This document shows positions 60,630-64,000 of a DNA stretch of 64,000 bases, in pieces. Both the position numbers and the translations under genes were made by a program. Below the pieces are notes generated by a model, which was not told the origin of the DNA, ran no database searches, and was given only the letters and a program-made list of their open reading frames with translations. Each line of letters starts with the position of its first letter. Within the stretch, counting starts at the first letter, position 1. Source of the stretch: Streptomyces anulatus (GTDB lineage Bacteria; Actinomycetota; Actinomycetes; Streptomycetales; Streptomycetaceae); assembly GCF_014650675.1 (NCBI RefSeq), contig NZ_BMVK01000005.1, positions 186,001 to 250,000 of the forward strand. Direction: 5' to 3'.

Positions 60630-61721
60630 CTACTGCGCCACCAGCCCCTTCGCGTCACGCGCCAGCGCCGTCAGCCGGGAGATCGCCCGGAAGTACTTCT
60701 TCCGGTACCCGCCGTTCAACATCTCGTCGCTGAACAGTTGGTCGAAGGGCAGACCCGAGGCGAGCACCGGAACCTCCCGGTCGTACAGCCGGTCGGCCAG
60801 CACCACCAGGCGCAGCGCGGTCGACTGGTCGGGCACCGCCGTCACCCCGGTCAGGCAGACCGCGCCGATGTCGTCGGTGAGCGCGCCGTACCGGCTCGGG
60901 TGGACCCGGGCCAGGTGGTCCAGCAGCCCGGGGAAGTCGTCGAGGGACGCGCCCGGAGTGGCGTACGCGGCCCGGGTGACCTGCTCGTCGTCGTACGGCG
61001 GCGGGGCCTCGGGCAGACCGCGGTGCCGGTAGTCCTCGCCGTCGATGCGCAGCGGGCGGAAGTGCGCGGACAGGCCCTGGATCTCGCGCAGGAAGTCGGC
61101 GGCGGCGAACCGGCCCTCGCCCAGCTTGCCCGGCAGCGTGTTCGAGGTCGCGGCGAGCGCCACCCCGGCCTCCACGAGCCGGCTGAGCAGCGAGGACACC
61201 AGCACGGTGTCGCCCGGGTCGTCGAGCTCGAACTCGTCGATGCACAGCAGCCGGTGTCCGCTGAGGGTCCGCACGGTCTGCTGGAAGCCCAGGGCGCCGA
61301 CCAGGTTCGTCAGCTCCACGAACGTGCCGAACGCCTTCAGCGACGGCTCGGCGGGCGTGGCGTGCCAGAGGGAGGCCAGCAGGTGGGTCTTGCCGACGCC
61401 GTAGCCGCCGTCGAGATACACGCCGCGCGGCCCGGTCGGAGCGGCCGGCTTCTTGCTGAACCACCTGCGTCGCCCGGCGCCCGTCGCGTGCGACCCGCCG
61501 AGCCCGGCGGCGAAGCCCGCCAGGACCGTGACCGCCTCGCTCTGGCTGGGCTGGTTCGGGTCGGGGACGTACGTGTCGAAGCGCACCGAGTCGAAGCGCG
61601 GCGGAGGCACCATCTCGGCGACCAGACGGTCTGCGGGAACGTGCGGCTCGCGGGCGCACAGGGACAGCGGGGCTGTTTCGGCAAGGGGGCTCTGCCCCGG
61701 AAACGCGGTGGATGACGACAC
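60630..61721 (-). CDS. zapE: ZapE/AFG1-like ATPase
   Basis: A 363-aa AFG1/ZapE-family P-loop ATPase: Walker A DGGYGVGKTHLLASLWH, Walker B HRLLCIDEFELDDPGD, sensor TSNTLPGKL, and the C-terminal SGLPFDQLFSDEMLNGGYRK. In E. coli ZapE is recruited late to the division ring. GTG 61721 follows GGTGGAGAG. It is divergent from the RibD-like gene with only 37 bp between starts. Confidence 0.88.
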   Translation of the reverse strand: MSSSTAFPGQSPLAETAPLSLCAREPHVPADRLVAEMVPPPRFDSVRFDTYVPDPNQPSQSEAVTVLAGFAAGLGGSHATGAGRRRWFSKKPAAPTGPRGVYLDGGYGVGKTHLLASLWHATPAEPSLKAFGTFVELTNLVGALGFQQTVRTLSGHRLLCIDEFELDDPGDTVLVSSLLSRLVEAGVALAATSNTLPGKLGEGRFAAADFLREIQGLSAHFRPLRIDGEDYRHRGLPEAPPPYDDEQVTRAAYATPGASLDDFPGLLDHLARVHPSRYGALTDDIGAVCLTGVTAVPDQSTALRLVVLADRLYDREVPVLASGLPFDQLFSDEMLNGGYRKKYFRAISRLTALARDAKGLVAQ

Positions 61722-61758
61722 AACTCTCCACCCTAAGGCCCGTGCCAGACTGCAACCC

Positions 61759-62568
61759 ATGCGAAGCCTGTTCCCTGTGACGGACCTGACAAGAACCGCC
61801 CCCGACCCGTCCGGGCCGCCCATCGACCGCGAGTGGAGCCTCGACGAGCTGGCGGACGCCTACGCCTACCCCCCGGCCCTCCGGGCCGACGGGGCCGGGA
61901 CCCCCTGGCTGCGCGCCAACATGGTCTCCACCCTCGACGGGGCCGCCCAGCACGACGGCCGCTCGCAGGGCATCTCCTGCGCGGCCGACATGCGGATCTT
62001 CGGCACCCTGAGGGGCCTGGCCGACGTGGTGATCGCCGGGGCCGAGACCGTACGCCTGGAGGGGTACCGTCCGGCCCGCGCCCGGGAGGCGTTCGCCGCG
62101 CGGCGGGCCGCCGCCGGACAGGGCCCCGCTCCCGCCGTCGCGGTGGTGACCGGCTCGATGGACCTGGACTTCTCGCTGCCGCTGTTCACCGAGCCGCTGG
62201 TTCCCACACTCGTGGTCACCGGTGCCGGGGCCCCCTCCGACCGGATCGCGGCGGCCCGGAAGGCGGGCGCCGAGGTGGTGATCGCGGGCGAGGGCGGCCG
62301 GGTGGACCCGGCCCGTGTCGTGCGCGAGCTGGCCGACCGGGGGCTGACCCGGCAGCTCACCGAGGGCGGGCCCCGGCTGCTCGGCCAGTTCGTGGCGGCC
62401 GGCGTGCTGGACGAGCTGTGCCTGACGGTGTCCCCGATGCTGACCGCCGGGGACGCCCAGCGGATCGCGGGGGGTCCCGGGGTCGCCGTGCCGGAACGTT
62501 TTTTCCTGGCATCACTGCTGGAAGAGGCCGGGTTCCTCTTCACTCGGTACCGTCGGACCGACAGATAG
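61759..62568 (+). CDS. RibD C-terminal-like pyrimidine reductase family protein
   Basis: A 269-aa protein of the dihydrofolate-reductase-like RibD_C family: LRANMVSTLDGAAQHDG, RIFGTLRGLADVVIAGAETV, LTEGGPRLLGQFVAAGVLDE and LCLTVSPMLTAGDAQR are the usual blocks that bind NADPH and a ribosylamino-pyrimidine. No deaminase domain is present and no other riboflavin genes are nearby, so its substrate is uncertain. The ribosome site at ATG 61759 is poor; the divergent start spacing suggests a short or leaderless transcript. Confidence 0.85.
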   Translation: MRSLFPVTDLTRTAPDPSGPPIDREWSLDELADAYAYPPALRADGAGTPWLRANMVSTLDGAAQHDGRSQGISCAADMRIFGTLRGLADVVIAGAETVRLEGYRPARAREAFAARRAAAGQGPAPAVAVVTGSMDLDFSLPLFTEPLVPTLVVTGAGAPSDRIAAARKAGAEVVIAGEGGRVDPARVVRELADRGLTRQLTEGGPRLLGQFVAAGVLDELCLTVSPMLTAGDAQRIAGGPGVAVPERFFLASLLEEAGFLFTRYRRTDR

Positions 62569-62713
62569 CGGAATTTACCGTTCCGCTTAGCTCCGGCTGG
62601 GCACACTTACCCCTGCAGTCCCCGTGGAAGCACGGGGAAGGATGGTTTCAGCAAACGACCGTCGACGGTCGAGCCGGTCGTCGACGAGACGAAGAAGCGG
62701 AAGGGCGCCTGTC

Positions 62714-63184
62714 GTGTTCACAAGCGTTTTGATGATCGAGAAGCCGCTCACTCCCGAGGACGTGGACTTCGTCACCACCCTCCACGGCGAGGAGCGGATC
62801 TCGTTCGTCGTTCTGTTGCAGCCGCGCGGTGACCAGGCCGATGTCCTGCTGCGCGCGATCGACGACGTGGCGATGGGGGAATTGAAGGAAGCGGTCCGGG
62901 AGGGGGAGGAGCCGGAGGGCAACGAGGCCCGCGAACCCGCCGAGATCGGCCTGGAGTACTCCCTACGGGCCTTGCGCGAGGCGGGCTCCGAAGCGGTCGG
63001 ACAGGTGATCGAGGACCACCCCCTCGACAAGCTCAAGTCCGTGGTCGAGGACGCGGGAGCCGACGAGGTCATCGTCCTGACCGCCCCGCACTACGTGGAG
63101 GAGTTCTTCCACCGCGACTGGGCCTCCCGCGCCCGGCACAAGGTCGGCGTCCCGGTGCTCAAGCTCTTCGCGCACAGCGAATAG
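62714..63184 (+). CDS. Conserved hypothetical protein upstream of murC
   Basis: A 156-aa acidic protein starting at GTG 62714 (MFTSVLMIEKPLTPEDVDFV). The segments EERISFVVLLQPRGDQADVL, DEVIVLTAPHYVEEFFHRDW and VGVPVLKLFAHSE suggest an alpha/beta Rossmann-like fold, similar to universal stress proteins in outline, with no nucleotide-binding motif visible. I do not recognise a characterised family. It ends 65 bp before murC in the same direction. Confidence 0.75.
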   Translation: MFTSVLMIEKPLTPEDVDFVTTLHGEERISFVVLLQPRGDQADVLLRAIDDVAMGELKEAVREGEEPEGNEAREPAEIGLEYSLRALREAGSEAVGQVIEDHPLDKLKSVVEDAGADEVIVLTAPHYVEEFFHRDWASRARHKVGVPVLKLFAHSE

Positions 63185-63249
63185 GCTGGGCGCGCGGTCC
63201 GGGGTGGCACCGGTCCGCGGCCCACGCACTCGAAACCGCAGGAGCACAA

Positions 63250-64000
63250 ATGGCACCCGGCATTCCCGCCGCCATGGAACGACCCCACTTCATCGGCATC
63301 GGCGGCGCCGGAATGTCGGGCATCGCGAAGATCCTCGCCCAGCGCGGAGCGAAGGTGGCGGGCAGCGACGCGAAGGAGTCCGCCACCGCCGAGTCCCTGC
63401 GGGCGCTGGGGGCGACCGTGCACATCGGGCACGCGGCGGGCCACCTGGCCGACGACGCGTCCTGCGTGGTCGTCTCCAGCGCCATCCGCGCCGACAACCC
63501 GGAGCTGCTCCGGGCGAACGAGCTGTCGATCCCCGTGGTGCACCGCTCGGACGCGCTGGCCTCCCTGATGAACGGCCTGCGCGCCATCGCGGTCGCCGGC
63601 ACCCACGGCAAGACGACCACGACGTCGATGCTGGCCGTCGCCCTCTCCTCGCTGAGCCTGTCGCCCTCGTACGCCATCGGCGGCGACCTGGAGGGCCCCG
63701 GCACCAACGCCACGCACGGTGAGGGGGACATCTTCGTCGCGGAGGCGGACGAGAGCGACCGCAGCTTCCAGAAGTACGACCCCGAGGTCGCGATCGTCCT
63801 CAACGTCGAGCTGGACCACCACGCGAACTACGCCTCGATGGACGAGATCTACGACTCCTTCGAGACGTTCGTCGGCAAGGTCGTCCCCGGCGGCACCCTG
63901 GTCATCTCCGCCGACCAGGCCGGCGCGGTCGAGCTGACCCGCCGGGTCCGCGACCTCTCCGACCTCAAGGTCGTCACCTACGGCTCCGCCGAGAACGCCG
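63250..64000 (+). CDS. murC: UDP-N-acetylmuramate-L-alanine ligase, 5' part (cut by right edge)
   Basis: The first 250 codons of MurC, which adds L-Ala to UDP-MurNAc. The UDP-binding motif HFIGIGGAGMSGIAKILAQR, the ATP loop AGTHGKTTTTSMLA and EADESDRSF are all present. ATG 63250 follows GCAGGAGCACAA. No frameshift is seen up to the window end. Confidence 0.95.
   Translation, partial: MAPGIPAAMERPHFIGIGGAGMSGIAKILAQRGAKVAGSDAKESATAESLRALGATVHIGHAAGHLADDASCVVVSSAIRADNPELLRANELSIPVVHRSDALASLMNGLRAIAVAGTHGKTTTTSMLAVALSSLSLSPSYAIGGDLEGPGTNATHGEGDIFVAEADESDRSFQKYDPEVAIVLNVELDHHANYASMDEIYDSFETFVGKVVPGGTLVISADQAGAVELTRRVRDLSDLKVVTYGSAENA

Overview
The window is typical high-GC Streptomyces chromosome: strong third-position G/C bias, GTG and TTG starts, many Tat and lipoprotein signals, and a gene order that, from memory, follows the S. 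coelicolor block ngcEFG - rok7B7 - xylFGH - dxs ... fadB-fadA-rnd-whiI-DUF3000-hemE ... hemY-hemQ ... murC. All identifications come from reading the proteins; no database search was run.

Layout. 1-15.8 kb: sugar acquisition. A secreted GH92 alpha-mannosidase, the NgcEFG importer (no ATPase of its own), the ROK regulator Rok7B7 and the XylFGH importer, followed by dxs. Two related LacI/ROK-type palindromes precede the mannosidase and xylF, and a DasR-like palindrome lies upstream of ngcE. 15.9-17.4 kb: an amino-acid permease.

17.4-25.9 kb: an accessory island, all on the minus strand and tightly overlapping. It reads like an undescribed RiPP (ribosomally made, modified peptide) cluster: a 40-aa acidic precursor with one Cys, a GT1-fold protein, two paralogous DUF6895-like proteins flanking a radical SAM/SPASM-like enzyme, an MFS exporter and a prolyl-oligopeptidase-family protease that could remove the leader. 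This is the most interesting part of the window.

26-36 kb: cell-wall polymer genes. LytR-CpsA-Psr ligase, a GT4 glycosyltransferase, a fused cytidylyltransferase/SDR (TarI-TarJ or Bcs1 type), a CDP-glycerol-type polymerase and two exported or propeller-like proteins suggest a wall teichoic acid. 36-48.9 kb: housekeeping and development: fadB-fadA beta-oxidation, RNase D, WhiI, DUF3000, hemE, a CoA-disulfide-reductase-like enzyme, a DUF4349 lipoprotein, hemY and hemQ (coproporphyrin-dependent heme route).

49-64 kb: a secreted tripeptidyl-peptidase-like hydrolase; a second possible peptide-modification pair (DUF692 enzyme next to a TIGR04222 membrane protein with a Gly/Ser/Cys-only tail); DUF4142, PTH2-like, AIM24, a small ABC exporter, a zinc-ribbon mini-protein, a NodB deacetylase, PhoX, OsmC, ZapE, a RibD-like reductase, a small conserved protein, and the 5' part of murC running off the right edge. 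I saw no rRNA, tRNA, IS element or CRISPR array.
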